Below, piece by piece: positions 23,500-33,112 of a stretch of 64,000 nt of DNA (positions are counted from its first letter, which is position 1; each line of letters opens with the position of its first letter). The notes below the pieces were generated by a model, which saw nothing but the letters and a program-made list of their open reading frames with translations, did no database searches and was not told the DNA's origin. The DNA is from Tethya wilhelma. Lineage: Eukaryota > Porifera > Demospongiae > Tethyida > Tethyidae. The position numbers were made by a program, and so were the translations under genes. The stretch spans positions 4,669,607 to 4,733,606 of the forward strand of contig CAXIPT010000007.1 of assembly GCA_964030475.1 (NCBI GenBank). Direction: 5' to 3'.

Positions 23500-23690
23500 T
23501 CCTACCTCGTCTGGACACTGATTATGAATCCCAATCTACATGGCCATTGCACAATGTCATGTGACTTAGTAATAATACATGCATGTCATGTAGATCTAGG
23601 GGTAATACCCAAAGTATATAAAGGTCAAAAGAAAAGCAGTCTCAGGTTTTGTTCAGTTTTCCAAGCTATCTTTGTGTCAATAGTTTAGCC
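23500..23690 (+). promoter_or_regulatory. Upstream module of TRIM copy 5
   Basis: Contains TGATTATGAATCCCAATCTAC (a diverged palindrome block), ATGTGACTTAG, GCATGTCATGTAGATCTAGGGG, GTCAAAAGAAAAG and CAGTTTTCCAAGC, then GCCATGG. A TATAAAG-like string is at about 23617-23623. Confidence 0.5.
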
Positions 23691-25901
23691 ATGGCCTCAA
23701 ATGTGTTGTCCTCTGCTACTTGTGGACTGTGTTCTGACCTCTTCACTGATCCACGTATGCTCCAGTGTCTTCACTCCTTCTGTTTGAACTGCCTCAAGAA
23801 ACACGTTGAAGAACAAGAGATGAAGTCCAACCCTAAATGTCCCACTTGCAAGAAAGTCATCTCCATTCCAGAGGGAGGGGTGGAGGCCATTCAAAAAGAC
23901 CTTCATGCCAGCTATGAAGCTGAAGTAGCCCTCTATCAGGGGAAGGTGAAAGGTCAAGCTGACATTAGCTGTGATATGTGTGTCAATACGTCCAATGGTC
24001 CTGCTGTTTCATTCTGCTGCAACTGCTGTGAGTTTCTATGCAAAGTTTGCTCCACTCACCACCAATCCTGGAGGAAGACCCTCAATCATGAGCTCATTGA
24101 AGTTGGTGAGAAAAAGTCAAAAGCTCCAAGCTCCAGCACCATTTTGAAGAGTGTCTCACAGAGGCCAAAGTATTGCCAACTACATGGAGATGAGACTTTG
24201 AAGTTCTTCTGTCTCACTTGTGACATTCTCATCTGTCGTGACTGTGCTGATGATGAGCATGCTGATCACAAACACAGTAGAATAGAGAAGGTTGCTGAAA
24301 ATGAGAAAAAAGAGTTGCTCTCTGTCCTTGATGAAGCTAACTCTGTGAAAGCCAAGCTAGAGGATGCCATGGCTCAAGGTGAGAAGGCCATGCAGCGTGT
24401 ACAAGCCAACATGAAAGCTGTAGATGAGGAGATCAAGAACGCATTTCAAACCATCTATGAAGCTGTCCGTGCTCGTGAAGCAGCCCTGTTAGCCAAGAGT
24501 GCTGAGATTGCTCTTGGGAAGCGCACAGCTCTCAGCATGCAGTATGAAAAGCTGAAATCAGTTCACAGTGAACTGCTACCTACATCCAAGGTGATAGCTG
24601 AAGCCACTAAAGCTTATAGCCCAGCTGAAATGCTGTCTGCTAAAGGTATCATGACTTCCAAGCTTCAAGACACCTTGGAACTGTTCAAGAGCTGTGACCT
24701 TGAACCTTATAAGAATGAACTGATGCCTACTTCTTTGGATAACACTGAGCTGATAAAAGAAATTTCTTTGTTTGGTAATGTCATTGGAGGGTGCTTTCCA
24801 GGTGAGAGTACAGCTGATATCGTATACATCCCCTCAGCTGTTGTTGGTAAAGAGAGGAAGATGGTGATTACTGCTCGTGACAAGGAAGGCAAGGAGTTCC
24901 CTTATGGTGGAGAGAATGTTTATGCTAAGTTGCGTCCCATGGGATCACATGATCCACCAGTGATTGGTGGAGTAGTGGACAAAGAGAATGGAAAGTATGA
25001 AGTGACCTTTACAATCCAGGTGTGTGGGGAGCATGAGCTAGCCATCACCATTGGAGGAGCTCCTATCAAACAAAGTCCATTCATCATCAATGTAAGACAA
25101 GACAAGAATTATGCTTCTACCTCAGGACCTCAAAGAACCTTTAGTTGTGCTAGCAGCACCTTTGATGTTGCTGTTGATGATAATGGTGATGTGTATGTTG
25201 CTGTACGGGGAAATAACTGTATTTCTGTCTTCAATAAAAATGGTACTAACATCCGTACCATTGGAACTGCCGGTCAGTCTGGAGCAGGGGAAGGCCAGTT
25301 TAATTCTCCCAGTGCTATAGCCATCAGAGAAGGTGCGCTATATATTGCTGAGCAAAGTAATGATCGTGTTCAGAAGATGACCACATCTGGAAAATTCCTA
25401 TCAATGTTTGGCTCTCAAGGATCAGGAGCTGGTCAGCTCAACAAACCTCACGGAATATGTCTTGATCCTGATGGCCGAGTGTTTGTCTCAGAGCATAGCA
25501 ATAACCGAGTATCAGTTTTCAATCCTGATGGAACATTTATCAAACACATCAGTAGCAATCTTAACCGACCTGGTGGTGTAACCTTTGACCCCACTGGTAA
25601 TCTCCATGTTGCTAACTATGGTAGTAACTCCATCTCAGTGTTCTCTCCTGAAGGCATCTTCATCTCTCAGTATGGTAGTGGAGTGATCCAGAGACCAACT
25701 GGTATAGCCATCAATGAAGAGGGATACTGTTTCATTGGTGAATGGATTGGCACTACCGGTCGGTTGTTGGTGTTGGATCCTTCCCATAAGCTCATTAATA
25801 CTGTTAAGAACTTCTACAATGTAGTTGGAATAGCTCTGAGCAGAGATGGTAGTGTCTTTGTAGCTGATTGTGGTAATGAACGTGCTCTTCAGTATTGGTG
25901 A
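23691..25901 (+). CDS. TRIM71-like RING/B-box/filamin/NHL protein, copy 5 (intact)
   Basis: 736 aa from MASN (23691) to LQYW. All RING and B-box zinc ligands match copy 3. Coiled coil, filamin (CVTFTIQVCGEHELAI-like) and six NHL repeats are open. Differences from copies 3 and 7 are scattered: FGNVIGGCF instead of FGVVTGGCF, EPYKNELMP in the linker and RGNNCISVF in NHL 1. They include propeller-surface residues, so ligand preference could differ. Single exon, GCCATGG start. Probable cytoplasmic E3 ligase or RNA regulator, inferred from the family. Confidence 0.92.
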   Translation: MASNVLSSATCGLCSDLFTDPRMLQCLHSFCLNCLKKHVEEQEMKSNPKCPTCKKVISIPEGGVEAIQKDLHASYEAEVALYQGKVKGQADISCDMCVNTSNGPAVSFCCNCCEFLCKVCSTHHQSWRKTLNHELIEVGEKKSKAPSSSTILKSVSQRPKYCQLHGDETLKFFCLTCDILICRDCADDEHADHKHSRIEKVAENEKKELLSVLDEANSVKAKLEDAMAQGEKAMQRVQANMKAVDEEIKNAFQTIYEAVRAREAALLAKSAEIALGKRTALSMQYEKLKSVHSELLPTSKVIAEATKAYSPAEMLSAKGIMTSKLQDTLELFKSCDLEPYKNELMPTSLDNTELIKEISLFGNVIGGCFPGESTADIVYIPSAVVGKERKMVITARDKEGKEFPYGGENVYAKLRPMGSHDPPVIGGVVDKENGKYEVTFTIQVCGEHELAITIGGAPIKQSPFIINVRQDKNYASTSGPQRTFSCASSTFDVAVDDNGDVYVAVRGNNCISVFNKNGTNIRTIGTAGQSGAGEGQFNSPSAIAIREGALYIAEQSNDRVQKMTTSGKFLSMFGSQGSGAGQLNKPHGICLDPDGRVFVSEHSNNRVSVFNPDGTFIKHISSNLNRPGGVTFDPTGNLHVANYGSNSISVFSPEGIFISQYGSGVIQRPTGIAINEEGYCFIGEWIGTTGRLLVLDPSHKLINTVKNFYNVVGIALSRDGSVFVADCGNERALQYW

Positions 25902-26563
25902 GAGCTAGTTGGCCTTTTTTCTGATATATCTGATAATTGTTTGGTTGATCTTAATTTTTTTTTTTTTTTTGTAGAAAAGTACTGATATTTAGTGTATGCA
26001 TGAATAATTTCTTTGTTGACTATTTGATTTCTGACATACTATTGTACGAATTGTAACTTATTTCATTATCTTCATGACTTGTAACTAGATATATACTTTA
26101 AACTCTCTGCCCCATTCCCATTATATGTCTTATTACTTTGTTACATGCTATGTCTATATCAACCACATGATGAATCTTGTACAAGGTATCATGCTTCAAT
26201 TATATCTGTTAACAGAGTTGGTCCGAGAAAAGCAAAAATAATGGTTCCAGATATAAATTTGACAAAACCAAAATTTGACCATCAAATCGGCAAATTTTCC
26301 ACCCCCTCAAATTTTTGGATAGTCATAATAGTAGTTAGTTAGTGTGTCTGTATGTAGTAGGCTCTCTTTAGTTTTGCTCCTTTGAGAGTTGGTTGTACAT
26401 GGTGGCTAATTAATGTGGCCTAATTGATTATCTACATGTGACTTACATGTTGATCTAGTCTTAGAGGTAGTATGTCATATGTAATAAGTATAATGGCTAT
26501 ATGTAAAGCAAAGGTTTGTGTATACCAAGATATATACACTAGTATATATATATGTGTATATCT
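25902..26563. other. Intergenic spacer with module copy
   Basis: 3' flank shared with other copies, then an upstream-module copy at about 26335-26470 (GTGTGTCTGTATGTAGTAGGCTCTC, AATTGATTATC, ACATGTGACTTACATG). A TATATA-rich stretch at 26528-26562 precedes relic copy 6. Confidence 0.45.
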
Positions 26564-26784
26564 CTCAATATATGGTAGTGGGGTGATCCAGTATCCAGCT
26601 GGTATAGTCATCAATGAAGAGGGGTACTGTTTCAGTGGTGAATACAACTGCACTAGCAGCCGTTTGCTTGTATTAGATCGTCCTCATAAGCTGATCAATA
26701 CTGTTCAGAACTAATGGAATAGTTGTGAGTAGAGAGTGTCTTTGTGGCTGATCGTAATAATAACCATGCTATTTAGTATTGGTG
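26564..26784 (+). pseudogene. TRIM-NHL copy 6, last NHL repeats only
   Basis: Starts at the ISxYGSGVIQ block (YGSGVIQYPAGIVINEEG), keeps EYNCTSSRLLVLD, then stops after TVQN (TAA). The final blade follows out of frame to the family terminus SIGE-like end. A clear decayed fragment. Confidence 0.8.
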
Positions 26785-27120
26785 AGAGTGAACCCGCATG
26801 ATTTGCCAAGTTTTAGTTTTTGTTTCCATTTGAATATAAAAATAAAGACATGAGCTTAGATGGATGATTTTTTGAGTTACCATGTAATATTAAAATGATG
26901 CTGTTCTAACTGTATTTATATTGTGTCTTTTCCTATCTTGTTTGTAAGACCTCCTTTAACTTAAACTTGATGTTACTAGAACCTTGGGAAATGTTTCATA
27001 GTTATTACACTGTATAACATAATACCCTTGTTTTTTATCTGTTTGTATTTACTAAGATTTATATCTACCCTCCTGAAACTATAACCTTCCAAAGTTAATA
27101 ACAGTCTGTATTATAGTGGT

Positions 27121-27348
27121 GTAGTTTGTGTATCTGTATCCAATAGTCTCTGTTTGGTTTTGTTCTTCCTGAAGTTGGTTATGGTTACTACAGTGGTATT
27201 GATTATCAATCCCAATCTACATGCACATGTGACTTACATGCATGTCATGTAGATCTAGGGGTAGTACCTGAAGTAAAGAAACTCTTATTGTTCAGTTTCC
27301 AAGCTTTCTTTGTCAGTATTAGTACTATTTGTGTCAATAGTTTCAGCC
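27121..27348 (+). promoter_or_regulatory. Upstream module of TRIM copy 7
   Basis: The clearest copy: GTAGTTTGTGTATCTG, CCTGAAGTTGGTTATGG, ATTGATTATCAAT (27198-27210), CCCAATCTACATG, ATGTGACTTACATG, GTCATGTAGATCTAGGGG, GTACCTGAAGTAAAG, CAGTTTCCAAGCTTTC, then GCCATGG. Confidence 0.6.
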
Positions 27349-29559
27349 ATGGCCTCAAATGTGTTGTCCTCTGCTACTTGTGGACTGTGTTCTGAGCTCT
27401 TCACTGATCCACGTATGCTCCAGTGTCTTCACTCCTTCTGTTTGAACTGCCTCAAGAAACACTTTGATGAACAAGAGGTAAAATCCAACCCTAAATGTCC
27501 CACCTGCAAGAAAGTCATCTCCATTCCAGAGGGAGGGGTGGAGGCCATTCAAAAAGACCTTCATGCTAGCTATGAAGCTGAAGTAACTCTCTATCAGGAG
27601 AAGGTCAAGGGTCAAGCCAACATTAGCTGTGATATGTGTGTTAACACATCCAATGGTGCTGCTGTTTCATTCTGCTGCAACTGCTGTGAATTTCTCTGCA
27701 AAGTTTGCACCACTCACCACCAATCCTGGAGAAAGACCCACAATCACGAGCTTGTTGAGGTTGGTGAGAAAAAGCCACAAGCCTTCAGCTCCAGCACCAT
27801 TTTGAAGAGTGTCTCCCAGAGGCCGATGTATTGCCAGCTACATGGAGATGAGACTTTGAAGTACTACTGTCTCACTTGTGACACTCTGATCTGTCGTGAC
27901 TGTGCCGACTTCGTACATACTGGTCATGAACGTAATCTGATCACAAGTGTGGCAGAAAATGAGAAGAAAGAGTTGCTTTCTGTCCTTGATGAAGCTAACT
28001 CTGTCAAAGTCAAGCTAGAGGATGCCATGGCTCAAGGTGAGAAGGCCATGCAACGTGTACAAGCTAAACAGAAGGTTGTGAATGAAGAGATCAAGAGCTC
28101 ATTTCAAAGCATCTATGAAGCTGTTCGTGCTCGTGAAGCAGCCCTGTTAGCCAAGAGTTCTGAGATTGCTCTTGGGAAATGCACAGCTCTTAGCATGCAG
28201 TATGAAAAGCTGAAATCAGTTCACAGTGAACTGTCATCCACATCCAAGGTGATAGCTGAAGCCACTAAAGTCTACAGTCCAGCCGAAATGCTCTCTGCTA
28301 AAGGTGCAATGACCTCCAAACTTCAAGACACCTTGGAACAGTTCAAGAGTTGTGACCTTGAACCATGCAAGAATGAAATAATGCCTACCTCTCTAGACAA
28401 CACTGAACTGATAAAAGAAATCTCTTCATTTGGTGTGGTCACTGGAGGGTGCTTCCCAGGTGAGAGTACAGCTGATATCATGTACATCCCTTCAGCTGTC
28501 ATTGGTAAAGAGAGGAAGATGGTGATTACTGCTCGTGACAAGGAAGGCAAGGAGTTCCCTTATGGTGGAGAGAATGTTTATGCTAAGTTGTGTCTCATGG
28601 GATCACATGATCCATCAGTGATGGGTAGAGTAGTGGACAAGGAGAATGGAAAGTATGAAGTGACCTTTACACCCCAGGTGTGTGGGGAGCATGAGCTAGC
28701 CATTACCATTGGAGGAGCTCCTATCAAACAAAGTCCGTTCATCATCAATTTGAGACAAGACAAGAACTATGCCTCTACCTCAGGACCTCAAAGAACCTTT
28801 AGTTGTGCTAGCAGCACCTATGATGTTGCTGTTGATGACAATGGTGATGTGTATGTTGCTGTATATGGATCTCACTGCATATCTGTGTTCAATAAAAGTG
28901 GTCGTAACATCCGTACTATTGGAACTGCAGGTCAGTCTGGAGCAGGGGAAGGTCAGTTCAATTGTCCCAGTGGTATAGCCATCAGAGAAGGTGTGCTTTA
29001 TATTGCTGATAAAAGCAACCATCGTGTTCAGAAGATGACCACATCTGGGAAATTCCTATCAATGTTTGGCTCAAAAGGATCAGGAGCTGGTGAGCTCTAC
29101 GTACCTCGAGGAATATGTCTTGATCCTGATGGCCGAGTGTTTGTCTCAGAGAATAGCAACAACCGAGTGTCTGTTTTCAGTCCTGATGGAACATTTATGA
29201 AACACATCACTGGCAATCTTAGCAGTCCTTGGGGTGTAACCTTTGACCCCACTGGTAACCTCCATGTTGCTAACTGTGGTAGTCACTCCATCTCAGTGTT
29301 CTCTCCTGAAGGCAGCTTCATCTCTCAGTATGGTAGTGGGGTGATCCAGAGTCCAGCTGGTATAGCCATCAATGAAGAGGGATACTGTTTCATTGGTGAA
29401 TGGAACTACACTAGCAGTCGTTTGCTTGTGTTGGATCCTTCCCATAAGCTCATCAATACTGTTCAGAACTTGAATTATGCTGGTGGAATAGCTCTAGGTA
29501 AAGATGGTAGTGTCTTTGTGGCTGATTATAACAATAAACATGCTCTTCATTATTGGTGA
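27349..29559 (+). CDS. TRIM71-like RING/B-box/filamin/NHL protein, copy 7 (intact)
   Basis: 736 aa from MASN (27349) to LHYW. RING and both B-boxes keep all zinc ligands. At the end of B-box 2 the usual DDEHADHKRSRIEKV is replaced by DFVHTGHERNLITSV (about 27903-27950); both histidines are kept, but the patch is far more diverged than anything around it. Coiled coil, filamin and six NHL repeats are open. Same single-exon layout and Kozak context as copies 3 and 5. Confidence 0.92.
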   Translation: MASNVLSSATCGLCSELFTDPRMLQCLHSFCLNCLKKHFDEQEVKSNPKCPTCKKVISIPEGGVEAIQKDLHASYEAEVTLYQEKVKGQANISCDMCVNTSNGAAVSFCCNCCEFLCKVCTTHHQSWRKTHNHELVEVGEKKPQAFSSSTILKSVSQRPMYCQLHGDETLKYYCLTCDTLICRDCADFVHTGHERNLITSVAENEKKELLSVLDEANSVKVKLEDAMAQGEKAMQRVQAKQKVVNEEIKSSFQSIYEAVRAREAALLAKSSEIALGKCTALSMQYEKLKSVHSELSSTSKVIAEATKVYSPAEMLSAKGAMTSKLQDTLEQFKSCDLEPCKNEIMPTSLDNTELIKEISSFGVVTGGCFPGESTADIMYIPSAVIGKERKMVITARDKEGKEFPYGGENVYAKLCLMGSHDPSVMGRVVDKENGKYEVTFTPQVCGEHELAITIGGAPIKQSPFIINLRQDKNYASTSGPQRTFSCASSTYDVAVDDNGDVYVAVYGSHCISVFNKSGRNIRTIGTAGQSGAGEGQFNCPSGIAIREGVLYIADKSNHRVQKMTTSGKFLSMFGSKGSGAGELYVPRGICLDPDGRVFVSENSNNRVSVFSPDGTFMKHITGNLSSPWGVTFDPTGNLHVANCGSHSISVFSPEGSFISQYGSGVIQSPAGIAINEEGYCFIGEWNYTSSRLLVLDPSHKLINTVQNLNYAGGIALGKDGSVFVADYNNKHALHYW

Positions 29560-30699
29560 GAGTGAACCTTGCTTATTGATATCTCTAGTCTCTGATTGTT
29601 TAGTCGATCGATTTGTTTAATTTTAACAAAATAAAACATTGACGTTTAGTCTATGAATAATTTTTTGTTCACCATGATTTCTTACATAGATAATGTATAT
29701 ATTGTATTTTTCCCCTTTTTGTTTAAATCTTTTTGTAGGACTCTCGGAACTTGAAAAGTTTGAAATAATTTTTTCCGCTATAATTTTGTTTTGTTTGTTA
29801 GCTATAATAATATTACATGAAGACCCTTATAGTTTTGAAAGCTCTCTTGAAACTCATAAATGTGTTTTTGTTAACTGGAATTTAATTTAAGGTTTGATGG
29901 TCAAAATTGGAAGTATTTGGTCCACAGTATTGTACATGTAACATGCATGCACATGTATGAATGCCAGCTGTCAAATTTGTATTTTATTTCTTCCTGTCTT
30001 GGACCAATTAGCTGCCGAATTTAATGACAGTGGCTAATTATGGTAGTCTACTTTGTGTGTCTGTGTATGTATATTGGCTCTCTCTGGTTTCATTCTTATG
30101 AGAGTTGATTGTACATAGTGGCTAATTCATTTGGCATTGATTATCAATCTCAATCTACATGTGACCTGCATGTTAATCTATAGGGTTAGTATGTATAATG
30201 GCTTCGTAAAGCATTCGATTGAATGTTAAAAAAAGTCCATTTTCAAACATACCACAGAATATACAATATACATGGTTGGGCAAGCATGCATCATAATGTT
30301 CATCCTGAGGAGTTAATGGCAAAATCATGTAATACACTATATACTGTAATAATTTTCATGTTACATATAAAATATTATTTGTATGGATGTATGTACGCCA
30401 ATAGTTAAGTGTCAGTCTCTATGCACACATACTTGTCACCTCATGCCGAGAAAGGCCTTGGGAATGAGGCTATCTGTATTACCCAAAGAAGTATAATAGG
30501 CTTCCAATTTTGGTTGTGGTTACTATACAATAGGCAGATTATTAATCCCGTGCAATCTACACAGTCAATGACATGTGACTTGCATATATATAGATCTAGG
30601 AGGTAGTACCTAAAGTAAGGTCAAAAGAAAAATGACTCATTCAGTTTTCCAAGCTTTTCTTTGCCACTTTTAGTGTTGTTAATGTCAATAGTTGTATCC
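29560..30699. promoter_or_regulatory. Spacer with two upstream-module copies before TRIM copy 8
   Basis: After the shared 3' flank, a module copy at about 30041-30192 (GATTATCAAT 30139-30148, CAATCTACATGTGACC) and a second, rearranged copy at about 30500-30660 (TTGGTTGTGGTTACTA, GTGCAATCTAC, ATAGATCTAGGAGG, CAGTTTTCCAAGC). Between them is a lone CCTTGGGAATGAGGCTA repeat end near 30458. Confidence 0.5.
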
Positions 30700-31430
30700 A
30701 TGGCCTCAAATGTGTTGTCCTCTGCTACTTGTGGACTGTGTTCTGAGCTCTTCACTGATCCACGTATGCTCCAGTGTCTTCACTCCTTCTGTTTGAACTG
30801 CCTCAAGAAACACTTTGAAGAACAAGGGATGAAATCCAACCCTAAATGTCCCACTTGCAAGAAAGTCATGTCCATTCCAGAGGCAGGGGTGGAGGCCATT
30901 CAAAAAGACCTTCATGCTAGCTATGAAGCTGAAGTAGCTCTGTATCAGGAGAAGGTCAAGGGTCAAGCTGACATTAGTTGCGATCAGTGCGTCAATAATT
31001 TCAATGGTCCTGCTATTTCATTCTGCTGCAACTGCTGTGAGTTTCTCTGCCAGGTTTGCACCAATCACCATCAATCCTGGAGGAAGACCCTCAATCACGA
31101 GATTGTTGAGGTTGGTGAGAAAAAGTCACAAGCTGTAAGCTCCAGCACCATTTTGAAGAATTTCTCACAGAGGCCAATGTATTGCCAGCTACATGAAGAT
31201 GAGACTTTGAAAATCTTCTGTCTCACTTGTGGTACTCTGATCTGTCGTGACTGTGCTGATGATGAGCATGCTGATCATAAACGCAGTAGAATAGAGAAAG
31301 TAGCTGAAAATGAAAAGAAAGAGTTGCTTTTAGTCCTTGATGAAGCTAACTCTGTCAAAGCCAAGCTAGAGGATGCCATGGCTCAAGGTGAGAAGACCAT
31401 ACAACGTGTACAAGCCAAGCAGAAGGCCGT
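30700..31430 (+). CDS. TRIM71-like protein, copy 8, N-terminal part up to a single-N joint
   Basis: 243 codons from MASN cover RING, B-box 1, B-box 2 and the start of the coiled coil, all open with intact zinc ligands. B-box 1 begins CDQCVNNFNGPA, unlike CDMCVNTSNGPA elsewhere. At N 31431 the sequence switches from coding (AKQKAV) to intergenic upstream-module DNA, so the gene is cut at an assembly join. The missing part may be the copy at 33113-34702, but the two overlap by about 30 residues of coiled coil, so they may be two genes. Confidence 0.8.
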
Positions 31431-31431
31431 N

Positions 31432-32497
31432 GTGTTTCCTTGTCGATGTTTAATTTCTCCTTTATTTTTGTTCAACCCCTCCTATTTAGTTACTGCAATA
31501 TTTTACGGTATAGAGTAGTTTTTGTGTCTGTATATCTATTAATAGGCTCTTTTTAGTTTTACTCTTTTGCACGAGAGTTGTTTGTAGTTGCTAATTCATG
31601 TGGCATTACTATGATAATCATTATCAATCTCATTCTACATGTGACTTATGTGTTGATCTGGGGGTAGTATTTAAAGACCTTACCGTAAGGCTAGTTTTAA
31701 TTGTGTAGTGTAATTATTACATTTTTGTCATTTAGAATGTAATAAATGCATTAGTGTTTATGTGCGGTGCGCTATAAATAGAGTTATAGTATTACACGTC
31801 AATTGTAGATGTGGTATTCAAGAGATGACAAATGGAGGTAATGCCGCTGTGCTCAAGTGTTATAACTTCTCTGAGAGAGAACGCTTGCATGATGATTGCT
31901 CGATTTGGTTGGAGGTAGGTAGGTGTGAACTCGACTGAGGCTTGAAATAGCAATTAATGAAGAGATATCGTTGCAATATAGCTGGATCATTGGCTGAATG
32001 AACATAGCACATGTTTGAGTCACTAAAATAATAACAAATTACGTCGTAGACGGTATTTTTTTGCGTATCAAATGAATGTGATTTCCAGAAAAATTTGCAA
32101 TTCGGAATTCAGCTCTCACAATTGCAAAGGTTGAGAAAAACTTGTTTTCTAAGATACCAGTATACATTGGGTGAGCATTACAGTGTATCCATCCTTTAGG
32201 GAGTTCAATGTAATGTATGCACCTACTTGCTCAGTGCACATTAAAGGCGCACACTGCATTCAGAGACGAGAAAAATTACTCAAGATGCTAGACTTGAAGA
32301 TCTTATATAAAGTTTGTCAAAGAGCAAAGATATAGCGTCTGAGTTCAGTTCTTAACAAGAATCAAGTCTAATTATTTTAAGAGAATGCCGAAGTGTAAGG
32401 ATAGATATCCCTAGCTGTCCTGAAAGAGAAGCTATTTTTGGCTCCATACAATTTACTCACTCATGCTCACCTCATAATGCTGTGTATTGTTTCTCAT
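31432..32497. other. Spacer with module-like sequence, no gene
   Basis: 31505-31680 resembles the TRIM upstream module (TTTTTGTGTCTGTATATC, AATCATTATCAATCTC, CATGTGACTTATG). 31690-32490 is AT-rich without recognisable content. Confidence 0.45.
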
Positions 32498-32785
32498 AAC
32501 TATGGTAGTAACTCCATCTCAGTGTTCTCTCTTGAAGGCACCTTCATCTCTCAGTATGGTAGTGGGGTGATCCAGAGACCAGCTGGTATAGCCATCAATG
32601 AAGAGGGATACTGTTTTATTGGTGAACTTAACAATACTAGCAGTCATTTGCTGGTGTTGGATCCTTCCCATAAGCTCATCAATACTGTTCAGAATTTCTA
32701 CAATATAGCTGGAATAGCTCCGAGTAGAGATGGTAGTGTCTTTGTGGTTGATCGTAATAATAACCGTGCTCTTCAGTATTGGTGA
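32498..32785 (+). pseudogene. TRIM-NHL fragment, last ~95 residues
   Basis: Open from NYGSNSISVFSLEG to LQYW with no upstream part of the gene; it contains about the last 2.5 NHL repeats. Preceding DNA is unrelated. An end fragment, either deleted or misplaced by assembly. Confidence 0.8.
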
Positions 32786-33112
32786 GTGTGAACCTGATTT
32801 GTCAATTTAGGTTTTTGTTTCATTTGAATTTAAAAAAGACATGTACTTTAGTTGGTGAATGATTTTTAAGTAACCAATCTTAAAGTAGTACTGTTCTAAC
32901 TGTATTTTTACAAGTATAGTAAAAATTTTATAAAAATTAGAAGTGTAGGAATGGGCAGTGCGGTAAAAAGCAATGAAACAAGGTAAGTCTCTGAATTTCG
33001 GCACATGACTACTTCATTTTTTGAGTCAATTGCAATTTGAATTCCATCATTATAGTGTCAGTCATTTGGCTNNNNNNNNNNNNNNNNNNNNNNNNNNNNN
33101 NNNNNNNNNNTA

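Noticed and set aside
29693..29890. 65 aa ORF after TRIM copy 7
   Set aside because: Hydrophobic, AT-driven composition in the 3' flank, with no start context or homology to the paralogous flanks' open frames.
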